Below, piece by piece: positions 63,069 to 64,000 of a stretch of 64,000 bases of DNA. Source of the DNA: Seminavis robusta (lineage: Eukaryota > Bacillariophyta > Bacillariophyceae > Naviculales > Naviculaceae); contig CAICTM010000127.1 of assembly GCA_903772945.1 (NCBI GenBank), positions 1-64,000 on the forward strand, in the 5' to 3' direction. Within the stretch, counting starts at the first letter, position 1; each line of letters starts with the position of its first letter. Below the pieces are notes generated by a model that was not told where the DNA came from, searched no databases, and saw only the letters and a program-made list of their open reading frames with translations. Position numbers and translations under genes: made by a program.

Positions 63069-64000
63069 TTATTCGCCTTTAGCCTGGTGGTGGGAGGATC
63101 GTCAGTTTCTGTGATTCCATTGCAAGCAAACAAAATTCCTGGTATAGAGGCAAACTTACCTTCATTTGCGATATTTCAAAAGCCCGCTTCAGCTTCTCTT
63201 TGACGCCTTCGCTTCTTGCGTTCTTGTCGACGCATTCGGTCTTGTTGTCACCGCGATTCTTGGGACGTCCAAGGCGCAGAAACTCCTGCCCCAACATCTC
63301 CAATGCCTCTGCTCGCCGCCTGCGTGTGACTTTTTCCACGCCGGAATCAAAGAAAAGCCTCCAGCAAGCCCCTTGGATCGCTTGGGAAATATCCGAAAGA
63401 ATGTACGCTCCCGCCATGTCAGTCAAATCGGGCAGGAGCTCTTCATACTCCGAGGCATCTTTTTCCTGTTTGTTAGGTTTCTTGTCGTCGCCACCGTCTT
63501 TCTTTTCAATTTTGACGGCATTGATAACCAATTGAATGGTTTTGGTGGCAGACCGTAGCCGCCGCGCCCATAGGTTCTTTTTGCGACTGGCTGCATACAG
63601 TGTCCCCTTGAAGGGCCAAGCGATAAATGGAGTACGCTGATGAAAGGCCAAGTAATGTCCAGCCTCCAATTTCAAGCTGGTGCCAATGGTATCGAGCAAT
63701 TGGTCAGTGAATCCCAAGAGATCATTGCTGCTGCCACCACCCCGAATGATTTTGTCGGCTTCGTCTGCAGCGGATTGACGAAAGTCTTCTGCAGATTGCG
63801 TTCCGGCCACGTATGCTTCTATGCGCGAGAGCAGATTCTGAGCAATTTCTACCTGTCGTTTTCGAGGTTTGGTATCGCTGCCCCAGACTTGCTCGTAGAG
63901 TAGTTTTGCATTGTTCGCATCTTGGTTTGCCATTTGACTCAGTTTGATGACTGCATCGATAAAGGCAGCAATGGTCAATTCACCAATATATGGTTCTACC
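63069..64000 (-). CDS. uncharacterised protein, 5' end beyond the window
   Basis: The frame is open to the right edge (EPYIGELTIAAFIDAVIKLS), so the N-terminus is missing. About 300 residues are visible. They are mostly helical: YEQVWGSDTKPRKRQVEIAQ, LEAGHYLAFHQRTPFIAWPF, a Lys/Asp insert (EKKDGGDDKKPNKQEKD), then LLPDLTDMAGAYILSDISQA and RRRRAEALEMLGQEFLRLGR. The 3' end has two options. The exon may end at QMK with a 76-bp intron (63084-63159, GTAAGT...CCAG) to a 15-nt last exon AKGE-stop at 63069. Alternatively it may read on to a stop at 63079. I prefer splicing because of the strong donor. No family recognised. Confidence 0.6.

Overview
The window looks like nuclear DNA of a diatom, probably a pennate one. 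Genes are spliced with few, short GT-AG introns (75-139 bp where both ends could be fixed). Several proteins carry long Ser/Thr/Pro/Gln-rich stretches. There is a helicase-associated-domain repeat gene, an FG-GAP propeller behind a Pro-Thr-rich stalk, and two N-termini resembling diatom plastid presequences (a signal peptide followed by a Phe-containing motif). The species cannot be named from sequence alone. No rRNA, tRNA or CRISPR was recognised. About 26 protein genes are supported.

Region by region: 1-3.2 kb is gene-poor, with a doubtful retroelement-like open frame and a 371-bp PIF/Harbinger-type MITE. 3.2-18 kb holds a Gfo/Idh/MocA oxidoreductase, a seven-repeat helicase-associated gene broken by two small deletions, DNA-3-methyladenine glycosylase I, a DUF1772 protein, an isopentenyl phosphate kinase and a 1867-residue scaffold-like protein. 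18-21 kb is a repeat-rich gap with two adjacent inverted-repeat-bounded elements. 21-32 kb holds a diatom-type basic protein, a GT49 glycosyltransferase, a VWA protein whose intron splits the metal-binding motif, two small unknowns and a membrane-anchored HMGL-like TIM-barrel protein.

32-44 kb is the most interesting stretch. It contains two Golgi alpha-mannosidase II genes facing each other. The second is fused at its C-terminus to a complete N-acetylglucosaminyltransferase II domain, the next enzyme of complex N-glycan assembly. Between them lie a plastid-type membrane protein, a FabI-type enoyl-ACP reductase and a four-helix membrane protein. The first halves of the two mannosidase genes are far more alike than the second halves, which suggests gene conversion. 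A GT49 enzyme at 22-24 kb makes a third Golgi-type glycan gene in the window.

44-64 kb holds the FG-GAP surface protein, CDP-diacylglycerol synthase, a long disordered protein, a Nudix hydrolase, a three-exon membrane-associated unknown, a leucine-rich-repeat protein, a single-pass receptor-like protein with a cytosolic PDZ domain and a gene that runs off the right edge. Intergenic DNA throughout is rich in the palindromes CTAGCTAG and GGTACCGGTACC.
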